A stretch of DNA of 64,000 nt from NCBI GenBank assembly GCA_014843695.1, contig CM026401.1:49240405-49304404 (forward strand). Direction: 5' to 3'. Positions 52,566-64,000 of the stretch are shown piece after piece; within the stretch, counting starts at the first letter, position 1, and every line of letters starts with the position of its first letter. This DNA comes from Archivesica marissinica (lineage: Eukaryota > Mollusca > Bivalvia > Venerida > Vesicomyidae). The notes below the pieces were generated by a model. That model was given only the letters and a program-made list of their open reading frames with translations. It was not told the origin of the DNA and did no database searches. A program made the translations under genes and the position numbers.

Positions 52566-55500
52566 TTAGCAGTTAGCAGTGTACTGCTGGCAGTGAGCAG
52601 TGTAATGCGTACTGCTAACATGGGACAGTGAGTAGTGTAATCCAGCAGTGAGCAGTGTATTGCTGTACTGCTAACATGGGACAGTGAGTAGTGTAATCCA
52701 GCAGTGAGCAGTGTATTGCTGTACTGCTAACATGGCACAGTGAGTAGTGTAATCCAGCAGTGAGCAGTGTATTGCGGTACTGCTAACATGGGGCAGTGAG
52801 CAGTGTAATCCAGCAGTGAGCAGTGTATTGCTGTACTGCTAACATGGGGCAGTGAGTAGTGTAATCCAGCAGTGAGCAGTGTATTGCTGTACTGCTAACA
52901 TGGGACAGTGAGTAGTGTAATCCAGCCGTGAGCAGTGTATTGCTGTACTGCTAACATGGGGCGTGAGTAGTGTAATCCAGCAGTGAGCAGTGTATTGCTG
53001 TACTGATAACATGGCACAGTGAGTAGTGTAATCCAGCAGTGAGCAGTGTATTGCTGTACTGCTAACATGGCACAGTGAGTAGTGTAATCCAGCAGTGAGC
53101 AGTGTATTGCTGTACTGCTAACATGGGGCGTGAGTAGTGTAATCCAGCAGTGAGCAGTGAATTGCTGTACTGCTAACATGGGACAGTGAGTAGTGTAATC
53201 CAGCAGTGAGCAGTGTATTGCTGTACTGCTAACATTGGACAGTGAGTAGTGTAATCCAGCAGTGAGCAGTGTATTGCTGTACTGCTAACATGGGACAGTG
53301 AGTAGTGTAATCCAGCAGTGAGCAGTGTATTGCTGTACTGCTAACATGGGGCAGTGAGTAGTGTAATCCAGCAGTGAGCAGTGTATTGCTGTACTGCTAA
53401 CATGGGGCAGTGAGTAGTGTAATCCAGCAGTGAGCAGTGTATTGCTGTACTGCTAACATTGGACAGTGAGTAGTGTAATCCAGCAGTGAGCAGTGTATTG
53501 CTGTACTGCTAACATGGCACAGTGAGTAGTGTAATCCAGCAGTGAGCAGTGTATTGCTGTATTGCTAACATGGGACAGTGAGTAGTGTAATCCAGCAGTG
53601 AGCAGTGTATTGCTGTACTGCTAACATGGCACAGTGAGTAGTGTAATCCTGCAGTGAGCAGTGTGTTGCTGTACTGCTAACATGGGACAGTGAGTAGTGT
53701 AATCCAGCAGTGAGCAGTGTATTGCTGTACTGCTAACATGGGGCGTGAGTAGTGTAATCCAGCAGTGAGCAGTGTATTGCTGTACTGCTAACATTGGACA
53801 GTGAGTAGTTTAATCCAGCAGTGAGCAGTGTATTGCTGTACTGCTAACATGGGACAGTGAGTAATGTAATCCAGCAGTGAGCAGTGTATTGCTGTACTGC
53901 TAACATGGGACAGTGAGTAGTGTAATCCAGCAGTGAGCAGTGTATTGCTGTACTGCTAACATGGGACAGTGAGCAGTGTAATCCAGCAGTTAGCAGTGTA
54001 ATGCGTACTGCTAACATGGGACCGTGAGCAGTGTAATCCAGCAGTGAGCAGTGTATTGCTGTACTGCTAACATGGGACAGTGAGTAGTGTAATCCAGCAG
54101 TGAGCAGTGTATTGCTGTACTGCTAACATGGGGCAGTGAGTAGTGTAATCCAGCAGTGAGCAGTGTATTGCTGTACTGTTAACATGGGACAGTGAGTAGT
54201 GTAATCCAGCAGTGAGCAGTGTATTGCTGTACTGCTAACATGGCACAGTGAGTAGTGTAATCCAGCAATGAGCAGTGTGTTGCTGTACTGCTAACATGGG
54301 ACAGTGAGTAGTGTAATCCAGCAGTGAGCAGTGTATTGCTGTACTGCTAACATGGGACGGTGAGTAGTGTAATCCAGCAGTGAGCAGTGTATTGCTGTAC
54401 TGCTAACATGGGGCAGTGAGTAGTGTAATCCAGCAGTGAGCAGTGTATTGCTGTACTGCTAACATTGGACAGTGAGTAGTGTAATCCAGCAGTGAGCAGT
54501 GTATTGCTGTACTGCTAACATGGGGCAGTGAGTAGTGTAATCCAGCAGTGAGCAGTGTATTGCTGTACTGCTAACATGGGGCGTTAGTAGTGTAATCCAG
54601 CAGTGAGCAGTGTATTGCTGTACTGATAACATGGCACAGTGAGTAGTGTAATCCAGCAGTGAGCAGTGTATTGCTGTACTGCTAACATGGCACAGTGAGT
54701 AGTGTAATCCAGCAGTGAGCAGTGTATTGCTGTACTGCTAACATGGGACAGTGAGTAGTGTAATCCAGCAGTGAGCAGTGTATTGCTGTACTGCTAACAT
54801 GGGACAGTGAGTAGTGTAATCCAGCAGTGAGCAGTGTATTGCTGTACTGCTAACATGGAACAGTGAGTAGTGTAATCCAGCAGTGAGCAGTGTATTGCTG
54901 TACTGCTAACATGGGGCGTTAGTAGTGTAATCCAGCAGTGAGCAGTGTATTGCTGTACTGCTAACATTGGACAGTGAGTAGTGTAATCCAGCAGTGAGCA
55001 GTGTATTGCTGTACTGCTAACATGGGACAGTGAGTAATGTAATCCAGCAGTGAGCAGTGTATTGCTGTACTGCTAACATGGGACAGTGAGTAGTGTAATC
55101 CAGCAGTGAGCAGTGTATTGCTGTACTGCTAACATGGGACAGTGAGCAGTGTAATCCAGCAGTTAGCAGTGTAATGCGTACTGCTAACATGGGACAGTGA
55201 GCAGTGTAATCCAGCAGTGAGCAGTGTATTGCTGTACTGCTAACATGGGACAGTGAGTAGTGTAATCCAGCAGTTAGCAGTGTATTGCTGTACTGCTAAC
55301 ATGGGGCAGTGAGTAGTGTAATCCAGCAGTGAGCAGTGTATTGCTGTACTGTTAACATGGGACAGTGAGTAGTGTAATCCAGCAGTGAGCAGTGTATTGC
55401 TGTACTGCTAACATGGCACAGTGAGTAGTGTAATCCAGCAGTGAGCAGTGTGTTGCTGTACTGCTAGCATGGGACAGTGAGTAGTGTAATCCAGCAGTGA

Positions 55501-57780
55501 GCAGTGTATTGCTGTACTGCTAACATGGGACAGTGAGTAGTGTAATCCAGCAGTGAGCAGTGTATTGCTGTACTGCTAACATGGGACAGTGAGTAGTATA
55601 ATCCAGCAGTGAGCAGTGTATTGCTGTACTGCTAACATGGAACAGTGAGTAGTGTAATCCAGCAGTGAGCAGTGTATTGCTGTACTGCTAACATTGGACA
55701 GTGAGTAGTGTAATCCAGCAGTGAGCAGTGTATTGCTGTACTGCTAACATGGGACAGTGAGTAATGTAATCCAGCAGTGAGCAGTGTATTGCTGTACTGC
55801 TAACATGGGACAGTGAGTAGTGTAATCCAGCAGTGAGCAGTGTATTGCTGTACTGCTAATATGGGACATGAGCAGTGTAATCCAGCAGTTAGCAGTGTAA
55901 TGCGTACTGCTAACATGGGACAGTGAGCAGTGTAATCCAGCAGTGAGCAGTGTATTGCTGTACTGCTAACATGGGACAGTGAGTAGTGTAATCCAGCAGT
56001 TAGCAGTGTATTGCTGTACTGCTAACATGGGGCAGTGAGTAGTGTAATCCAGCAGTGAGCAGTGTATTGCTGTACTGTTAACATGGGACAGTGAGTAGTG
56101 TAATCCAGCAGTGAGCAGTGTATTGCTGACCTGCTAACATGGTACAGTGAGTAGTGTAATCCAGCAGTGAGCAGTGTGTTGCTGTACTGCTAACATGGGA
56201 CAGTGAGTAGTGTAATCCAGCAGTGAGCAGTGTATTGCTGTACTGCTAACATGGGACAGTGAGTAGTGTAATCCAGCAGTGAGCAGTGTATTGCTGTACT
56301 GCTAACATGGGGCAGTGAGTAGTGTAATCCAGCAGTGAGCAGTGTATTGCTGTACTGCTAACATTGGACAGTGAGTAGTGTAATCCAGCAGTGAGCAGTG
56401 TATTGCTGTACTGCTAACATGGGACAGTGAGTAGTGTAATCCAGCAGTGAGCAGTGTATTGCTGTACTGCTAACATGGCACAGTGAGTAGTGTAATCCAG
56501 CAGTGAGCAGTGTGTTGCTGTACTGCTAACATGGGACAGTGAGTAGTGTAATCCAGCAGTGAGCAGTGTATTGCTGTACTGCTAACATGGGGCAGTGAGT
56601 AGTGTAATCCAGCAGTGAGCAGTTTATTGCTGTACTGCTAACATTGGACAGTGAGTAGTGTAATCCAGCAGTGAGCAGTGTATTGCTGTACTGCTAACAT
56701 GGCACAGTGAGTAGTGTAATCCAGCAGTGAGCAGTGTATTGCTGTACTGCTAACATTGGACAGTGAGTAGTGTAATCCAGCAGTGAGCAGTGTATTGCTG
56801 TACTGCTAACATGGGGCAGTGAGTAGTGTAATCCAGCAGTGAGCAGTGTATTGCTGTACTGCTAACATGGGACAGTGAGTAGTGTAATTCAGCAGTGAGC
56901 AGTGTATTGCTGTACTGCTAACATGGCACAGTGAGTAGTGTAATCCAGCAGTGAGCAGTGTGTTGCTGTACTGCTAACATGGGACAGTGAGTAGTGTAAT
57001 CCAGCAGTGAGCAGTGTATTGCTGTACTGATAACATGGCACAGTGATTAGTGTAATCCAGCAGTGAGCAGTGTATTGCTGTACTGATAACATGGGGCAGT
57101 GAGTAGTGTAATCCAGCAGTGAGCAGTGTATTGCTGTACTGCTAACATTGGACAGTGAGTAGTGTAATCCAGCAGTGAGCAGTGTATTGCTGTACTGCTA
57201 ACATGGGACAGTGAGTAGTGTAATCCAGCAGTGAGCAGTGTATTGCTGTACTGCTAACATGGCACAGTGAGTAGTGTAATCCAGCAGTGAGCAGTGTGTT
57301 GCTGTACTGCTAACATGGGACAGTGAGTAGTGTAATCCAGCAGTGAGCAGTGTATTGCTGTACTGATAACATGGCACAGTGATTAGTGTAATCCAGCAGT
57401 GAGCAGTGTATTGCTGTACTGATAACATGGGGCAGTGAGTAGTGTAATCCAGCAGTGAGCAGTGTATTGCTGTACTGCTAACATTGGACAGTGAGTAGTG
57501 TAATCCAGCAGTGAGCAGTGTATTGCTGTACTGCTAACATGGGACAGTGAGTAGTGTAATCCAGCAGTGAGCAGTGTATTGCTGTACTGCTAACATGGGA
57601 CAGTGAGTAGTGTAATCCAGCAGTGAGCAGTGCATTTCTGTACTGCTAACATGGGACAGTGAGTAGTGTAATCCAGCAGTGAGCAGTGTATTGCTGTACT
57701 GCTAACATGGGGCAGTGAGTAGTGTAATCCAGCAGTGAGCAGTGTATTGCTGTACTGCTAACATGGGACAGTGTGTAGCG
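52566..57780 (+). repeat. 56-bp satellite, about 92 copies
   Basis: Unit: ACATGGGACAGTGAGTAGTG then TAATCCAGCAGTGAGCAGTG then TATTGCTGTACTGCTA. Variants at the GGGAC position (GGCAC, GGGGC, TGGAC) recur in blocks. A marked variant unit, GCAGTTAGCAGTGTAATGCG, appears near 53987, 55163 and 55887, showing higher-order duplication. Each unit holds two copies of the core CAGTGAGYAGTGTA. Confidence 0.95.
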
Positions 57781-58630
57781 TAATCCAGCAGTGAGTAGTG
57801 TAATCCAGCAGTGAGTAGTGTAATCCAGCAGTGAGCAGTGTAATCCAGCAGTGAGCAGTGTATTGCTGTACTGCTAACATTGGACAGTGAGTAGTGTAAT
57901 CCAGCAGTGAGCAGTGTATTGCTGTACTGCTAACATGGGACAGTGTGTAGTGTAATCCAGCAGTGAGTAGTGTAATCCAGCAGTGAGTAGTGTAATCCAG
58001 CAGTGAGCAGTGTAATCCAGCAGTGAGCAGTGTAATCCAGCAGTGAGCAGTGTAATCCAGCAGTGAGCAGTGTAATCCAGCAGTGAGCAGTGTAATCCAG
58101 CAGTGAGCAGTGTAATCCAGCAGTGAGTAGTGTAATCCAGCAGTGAGCAGTGTAATCCAGCAGTGAGTAGTGTAATTCAGCAGTGAGCAGTGTAATCCAG
58201 CAGTGAGCAGTGTAATCCAGCAGTGAGCAGTGTAATCCAGCAGTGAGCAGTGTAATCCAGCAGTGAGCAGTGTAATCCAGCAGTGAGTAGTGTAATCCAG
58301 CAGTGAGCAGTGTAATCCAGCAGTGAGTAGTGTAATCCAGCAGTGAGCAGTGTAATCCAGCAGTGAGCAGTGTAATCCAGCAGTGAGCAGTGTAATCCAG
58401 CAGTGAGCAGTGTAATCCAGCAGTGAGCAGTGTAATCCAGCAGTGAGCAGTGTAATCCAGCAGTGAGCAGTGTAATCCAGCAGTGAGTGTGTAATCCAGC
58501 AGTGAGCAGTGTAATCCAGCAGTGAGTAGTGTAATCCAGCAGTGAGCAGTGTAATCCAGCAGTGAGCAGTGTAATCCAGCAGTGAGCAGTGTAATCCAGC
58601 AGTGAGCAGTGTAATCCAGCAGTGAGCAGT
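57781..58630 (-). repeat. 20-bp satellite, about 40 copies
   Basis: The unit GTAATCCAGCAGTGAGCAGT (or with GAGTAGT) is one part of the 56-bp unit amplified alone. A 20-bp unit shifts frame each copy, yet all three minus-strand phases of this unit lack stops, so a 306-codon frame (LDYTAHCWITLLTAG periodicity) runs through it. It is not taken as a gene. Confidence 0.95.
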
Positions 58631-61600
58631 GTATTCTAGAAGTGAATGATGTGCAAATGCAAATTCTTCCCCAAACAAATATAGAAAAACAATGTTTTAT
58701 TTATTTTTAATAGAATACAATTTGGAATTTTTTGTTCGAAAATTGTTTAAGGGTCGGTTGGGTAAACGGAAACAATTCAAAGCAATACTTTGTGTTTCCA
58801 TAAGTTGGCTTTCCTGGAAGTGAGAAGTGGTGTATTCCAGCAGTGGGCAGTGCAATCCAGCAGTGAGTGGTGTATTCTAGTAGTGATTTATGTGTAAATG
58901 CAAATTTTGGAAAACCAATGCAATGTTTGTTTCCATAAGTTGGCTTTTCTGGAAGTGAGCAGTTGAGAAATGTACGAGTTGTGTATTCCAGCAGTGATTT
59001 ATGTGTAAATGCAAATGTTCGGTTAAATTAAAACTAATAAAAAAAATTTTTTTTCCATACTGGCTTTTCTGGCAGTGAGCAGTGAAGAACTGTATGAGTA
59101 GTGTATTCCAACAGTGGACAGTGTAATCCAGCAGTGAGTTGTGTATTCTAGTAGTGATTTATGTGTAAATGCAAATGTTCGGGTAAAATTAAAACTTATG
59201 AAACCATCATTTCTTTCCATACTGGCTATTCTGGCTGTGAGCAGTGTAGTGTATTCCAGCAGTGGACAGTGTAATACAGCAGTGAGTTGTGTATTCTAGT
59301 AGTAATTTATGTGTAATTGCAAATTTTCGGGAAAATATTAAAACTAATAAAAACATCTTTTTCCATACTGGCTTTTCTGGCAGTGAGCAGTGGGGAACTG
59401 TAGGTGTTGTGTATTCCAGCAGTGGACAGTGTAATCCAGCAATGAGTTGTGTATTCTAGTAGTGATTTATGTGTAAATGCAAATGTTCAGGGGAAAATTA
59501 AAACTAATAAAAAAATTAATTTATTCCATACTGGCCTTTCTGGGAGTGAGCAGTTAGGGAACCTGTACGAGCAGTGTATTCCAGCAGTGGGCAGTGTAAT
59601 CCAGCAGTAGTTGGTGCATTCTAGTAGTGAATGATATTTGTGCATTCCAATTTTCGGGGAAGATAAAATATAAACAAAATATTGATTTTCCATACTGGCT
59701 TTTCTGGCAGTGAGCAGTGGGGAACTGTAGGAGTAGTGTATTCTAGCAGTGGGCAGTGTAATCCAGCAGTGAGTTGTGTATTCTAGTAGTGATTTATCTG
59801 TAAATGCAAATTTTCGGGGGAACATTAAAACTAATAAAACAATTATTATTTTCCATACTAGCTTTTCTGGTAGTGAGCAGTGGGGAACTGTAGGAGTAGT
59901 GTATTCCAGCAGTGGGCAATGTAATCCAGCAGAGGGCAGTGTAATCCAGCAGAGAGCTGTGTATTCTAGTTGTGATTTTTGTGTACATGCAAATTTCCGG
60001 GGAAAAATTAAAACTAATAAAAACATATTTTTCCTTACTGTCTTTTCTGGCCGTGAGCAGTGGGGAACTGTATGTGTTGTGTATTCAAGCAGTGGGCAGT
60101 GTAATCCAGCAGTGAGTTGTGTATTCTAGCACTGGGCAGTGTAATCCAGCAGTGAGTTGTGTATTCTAGCACTGGGCAGTGTAATCCAGCAGTGAGTAGT
60201 GTATTCCAGCAGTGGGCAGTGTAATCCAGCAGTGAGCTATGTATTCTAGTAGTGATTTATGTGTACATGCAAATTGTCGGGAAAAAATTAAAACTAATAA
60301 AAACATCATTTCCCCCCATACTGGCTTCTCTGGCAGTGAGCAGTGGGGAACTGTAGGTGCAGTGTATTCCAGCAGTGGGCAGTGCAATCCAGCAGTGAGT
60401 TATGTATTCTAGTAGTGATTTATGTGTAAATGCAAATTTTCGGGTAAAAATTAAAAATAATAAAAACATCATTTCCCCCCCCATACTGGCTTCTCTGGCA
60501 GTGAGCAGTGGGGAACTGTAGGAGTAGTGTATTCTAGCAGTGGGCAGTGTATTCCAACAGTAGACAGTGTAGTCCAGCAGTTAGTTGTGTATTCTAGTAG
60601 TGATTTATGTGTAAATGCAAATGTTCAGGGGAAAATTAAAACTAATAAAAAAATTAATTTATTCCATACTGGCCTTTCTGGGAGTGAGCAGTTAGGGAAC
60701 CTGTACGAGCAGTGTATTCCAGCAGTGGGCAGTGTAATCCAGCAGTAGTTGGTGCATTCTAGTAGTGAATGATATTTGTGCATTCTAATTTTCGGGGAAG
60801 ATAAAATATAAACAAAATATTGATTTTCCATACTGGCTTTTCTGGCAGTGAGCAGTGGGGAACTGTAGGAGTAGTGTATTCTAGCAGTGGGCAGTGTAAT
60901 CCAGCAGTGAGTTGTGTATTCTAGTAGTGATTTATCTGTAAATGCAAATTTTCGGGGGAACATTAAAACTAATAAAACAATTATTATTTTCCATACTAGC
61001 TTTTCTGGTAGTGAGCAGTGGGGAACTGTAGGAGTAGTGTATTCCAGCAGTGGGCAATGTAATCCAGCAGAGGGCAGTGTAATCCAGCAGAGAGCTGTGT
61101 ATTCTAGTTGTGATTTTTGTGTACATGCAAATTTCCGGGGAAAAATTAAAACTAATAAAAACATATTTTTCCTTACTGTCTTTTCTGGCCGTGAGCAGTG
61201 GGGAACTGTAGGTGTTGTGTATTCAAGCAGTGGGCAGTGTAATCCAGCAGTGAGTTGTGTATTCTAGCACTGGGCAGTGTAATCCAGCAGTGAGTTGTGT
61301 ATTCTAGCACTGGGCTGTGTAATCCAGCAGTGAGTAGTGTATTCCAGCAGTGGGCAGTGTAATCCAGCAGTGAGCTATGTATTCTAGTAGTGATTTATGT
61401 GTACATGCAAATTGTCGGGAAAAAATTAAAACTAATAAAAACATCATTTCCCCCCATACTGGCTTCTCTGGCAGTGAGCAGTGGGGAACTGTAGGTGTAG
61501 TGTATTCCAGCAGTGAGCAGTGCAATCCAGCAGTGAGTTATGTATTCTAGTAGTGATTTATGTGTAAATGCAAATTTTCGGGTAAAAATTAAAAATAATA

Positions 61601-64000
61601 AAAACATCATTTCCCCCCCCCATACTGGCTTCTCTGGCAGTGAGCAGTGGGGAACTGTAGGAGTAGTGTATTCTAGCAGTGGGCAGTGTATTCCAACAGT
61701 AGACAGTGTAGTCCAGCAGTTAGTTGTGTATTCTAGTAGTGATTTATGTGTAAATGCATATTTTCGGGAACAAATTAAAACTACTAAAAACATATTTTTC
61801 CATACTGGCTTCTCTGGCCGTGAGCAGTGATGAACTGTAGGTGTAGTGTATTCCAGCAGTGGGCAGTGTAATCCAGCAGTGAGTTGTGTATTCTAGCACT
61901 AGGCAGTGTAATCCAGCAGTGAGTAGTGTATTCCAGCAGTGGGCAGTGTAATCCAGCAGTGAGTTGTGTATTCTAGCACTGGGCAGTGTAATCCAGCAGT
62001 GAGTAGTGTATTCCAGCAGTGGGCAGTGTAATCCAGCAGTGAGCTATGTATTCTAGTAGTGATTTATGTGTACATGCAAATTGTCGGGAAAAAATTAAAA
62101 CTAATAAAAACATCATTTCCCCCCATACTGGCTTCTCTGGCAGTGAGCAGTGGGGAACTGTAGGTGTAGTGTATTCCAGCAGTGAGCAGTGCAATCCAGC
62201 AGTGAGTTATGTATTCTAGTAGTGATTTATGTGTAAATGCAAATTTTCGGGTAAAAATTAAAAATAATAAAAACATCATTTCCCCCCCCCATACTGGCTT
62301 CTCTGGCAGTGAGCAGTGGGGAACTGTAGGAGTAGTGTATTCTAGCAGTGGGCAGTGTATTCCAACAGTAGACAGTGTAGTCCAGCAGTTAGTTGTGTAT
62401 TCTAGTAGTGATTTATGTGTAAATGCATATTTTCGGGAACAAATTAAAACTACTAAAAACATATTTTTCCATACTGGCTTCTCTGGCCGTGAGCAGTGAT
62501 GAACTGTAGGTGTAGTGTATTCCAGCAGTGGGCAGTGTAATCCAGCAGTGAGTTGTGTATTCTAGCACTAGGCAGTGTAATCCAGCAGTGAGTAGTGTAT
62601 TCCAGCAGTGGGCAGTGTAATCCAGCAGTGAGTTGTGTATTCTAGCACTAGGCAGTGTAATCCAGCAGTGAGTAGTGTATTCCAGCAGTGGGCAGTGTAA
62701 TCCAGCAGTGAGTTGTGTATTCTAGTAGTGAGTTTTGTGTAAATGCAAATTTTCGGGGGAAAATTAAAACTAATAAAAACATTAATTGTTTCGATACTGG
62801 CTTTTCTGGGAGTGAGCAGTTGGGGAAACTGTACGAGCAGTGTACTCCAGCAGTGGGCAGTGTAATCCAACAGTGGGCAGTGTAATCCAGCAGTGAGCTA
62901 TGTATTCTAGTAGTGATTTATGGGTAAATGCAAATTTTCGAGGAAAAATTAAAAATAATAAAAACATCATTTCTTCCCCATACTGGCTTCTCTGGCAGTG
63001 AGCAACTGTAGGAGTAGTGTATTTCAGCAGTGGGCAGTGTAATCCAGCAGTGGGCAGTGTAATCCAGCAATGAGTTGTGTATTCTAGTAGTGATTTATCT
63101 GTAAATGCAAATTTTCGGGGGAACATTAAAACTAATAAAAAAATTATTATTTTCCATACTAGCTTTTCTGGTAGTTAACAGTGGGGAACTGTAGGAGTAG
63201 TGTATTCCAGCAGTGGGCAATGTAATCCAGCAGAGGGCAGTGTAATCCAGCAGCGAGCTATGTCTTCTTGTAGTGATTTATGTGTAAATGCCAATTTTCG
63301 GGGGAAAATTTTAAATAATAAAAACATTATTATTTTCCATACTAGTTTTTCTGGTAGTGAGCAGTGGGGAACTGTAGGAGTAGTGTATTCCAGCAGTGGG
63401 CAGTGTAATCCAGCAGTGAGTTATGTATTCTAGTAGTGAATGATATTTGTGTATTCCAATTTTCGTGAAAAATAAAATAATAAAACAAATTGTTTTTCCA
63501 TACTGGCTTTTCTGGCAGTGAGCAGTGGGGAAATGTAGGAGTAGTGTATTCTAGCAGTGGGCAGTAATATCCAGCAGTGAGTTGTGTATTCTAGTAGTGA
63601 TGTATGTGTAAGAAAATTTTCGGGGAAAATTAAAACTAATAAAAACATTAATTGTTTCCATACTAGCTTTTCTGGGAGTGAGCAGTTGGGGGAAACTGTA
63701 CGAGCAGTGTATTCCAGCAGTGGGCAGTGTAATCCAGCAGTAGGTGGTGTATTCTAGTAGTGAATGATATTTGTGCATTCCAATTTTCTGGGGAAAAAAT
63801 GTTTTTCCATACTGGCTTTTCTGGCAGTGAGCAGTGGGGAAATGTACGACCAGTATAGTTCAACAGTGTGACGTGTAATTCAGCTGTGTGTGGTGTATTG
63901 TAGTAGTATGTGTAAATGCAGGGGGGGGAAATTAAAACTAATAAAAACAATTATCATTTTCCATACTGGCTTTTTAGGCAGTGAGCAGTTGGGGGAAAGT
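58631..64000 (+). repeat. Long-unit satellite, about 110-240 bp units, to the window edge
   Basis: Each unit joins TATTCTAGTAGTGATTTATG, TGTAAATGCAAATTTTCGGG, AATTAAAACTAATAAAAACA, CATACTGGCTTTTCTGGCAG and TGAGCAGTGGGGAACTGTAG with a variable number of core words (GTGTAATCCAGCAGTGAG, GTATTCCAGCAGTGGGCA). The core is that of the 20- and 56-bp arrays. Two large tandem duplications are visible: about 1138 bp (59450-60587 and 60588-61750) and about 669 bp (about 61310-61978 and 61979-62647). The array runs out of the window. Confidence 0.93.

Noticed and set aside
57758..58678. 306-codon minus-strand frame (LDYTAHCWITLLTAG period)
   Set aside because: Explained by the 20-bp satellite, whose three minus-strand phases all lack stops.

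Overview
This window reads as nuclear DNA of an animal, most likely a marine mollusc. It has spliced genes, several tRNA-derived SINE families, non-LTR LINE fragments, many short inverted-repeat elements (MITEs) and a very heavy load of tandem repeats. The phylum is an inference from the style of the repeats; I cannot name the species. There is no bacterial-type gene organisation, rRNA, CRISPR array or phage. More than half of the 64 kb is tandem repeat, and most long open frames here are artefacts of stop-free repeat units.

Genes. (1) On the + strand, the last three coding exons of an arylsulfatase (ARSB/ARSI/ARSJ type) lie at 724-847, 2835-2995 and 6309-6496. Splice phases match and the stop is at 6494-6496; the catalytic N-terminal part lies left of the window. 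(2) On the + strand, the 3' end of an unrecognised gene has a 28-nt exon (37834-37861) and a terminal exon (38168-38366). The intron between them is almost entirely one SINE. (3) On the - strand, candidate exons of an unrecognised acidic-tailed protein lie at 51878-51920, 51679-51751, 43734-43860 and 42959-43004. The first two fit each other and the last two fit each other; at least one exon is missing between the pairs. (4) A weak candidate first exon with a TATA box and a signal-anchor-like N-terminus lies at 19210-19410.

Repeats, left to right: 73-bp x4 (1.4 kb), 40-43 bp (1.9-2.8 kb), a tRNA A-box-like minisatellite (4.0-5.8 kb), 39 bp (10.5-12.1 kb), 34 bp palindromic (12.7-13.5 kb), 50 bp (14.7-15.4 kb), 91-bp x4 inside a LINE (16.6-16.9 kb), 37 bp (17.5-18.1 kb), a pure T/G tract (19.97-20.38 kb), 18-19 bp (22.6 kb), a 47/39-bp satellite of 12.4 kb (24.6-36.9 kb), an 18-bp array of 4.2 kb (44.0-48.3 kb), GA-rich DNA (50.9-51.3 kb), and an 11.4-kb complex satellite to the right edge (52.6-64.0 kb) with 56-bp, 20-bp and long units sharing one core.

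Mobile elements. I use local labels. SINE-A has a Thr-like head and a tail ending near ACGTAAAACACA. SINE-B has a head like GATTAGCGCAGTGGTTAGCG. SINE-C has a head like GTCGTGATAGCG. SINE-D has a head like CCATGGTCCAGTG. SINE-E is a relative of D. MITE-1 has TTAA-flanked ends TTAAAGCGACA. MITE-2 has ends TACTAGAGGACAT. MITE-3 has ends TAGCCTGGG. MITE-4 has ends CAGTCAAACCTGT (pogo/Tigger-like). MITE-5 has ends TTAACCCATTC. MITE-6 has ends GAGGTTATAAAAC. Coordinates of repeats are by eye, usually good to within about 10 bases.
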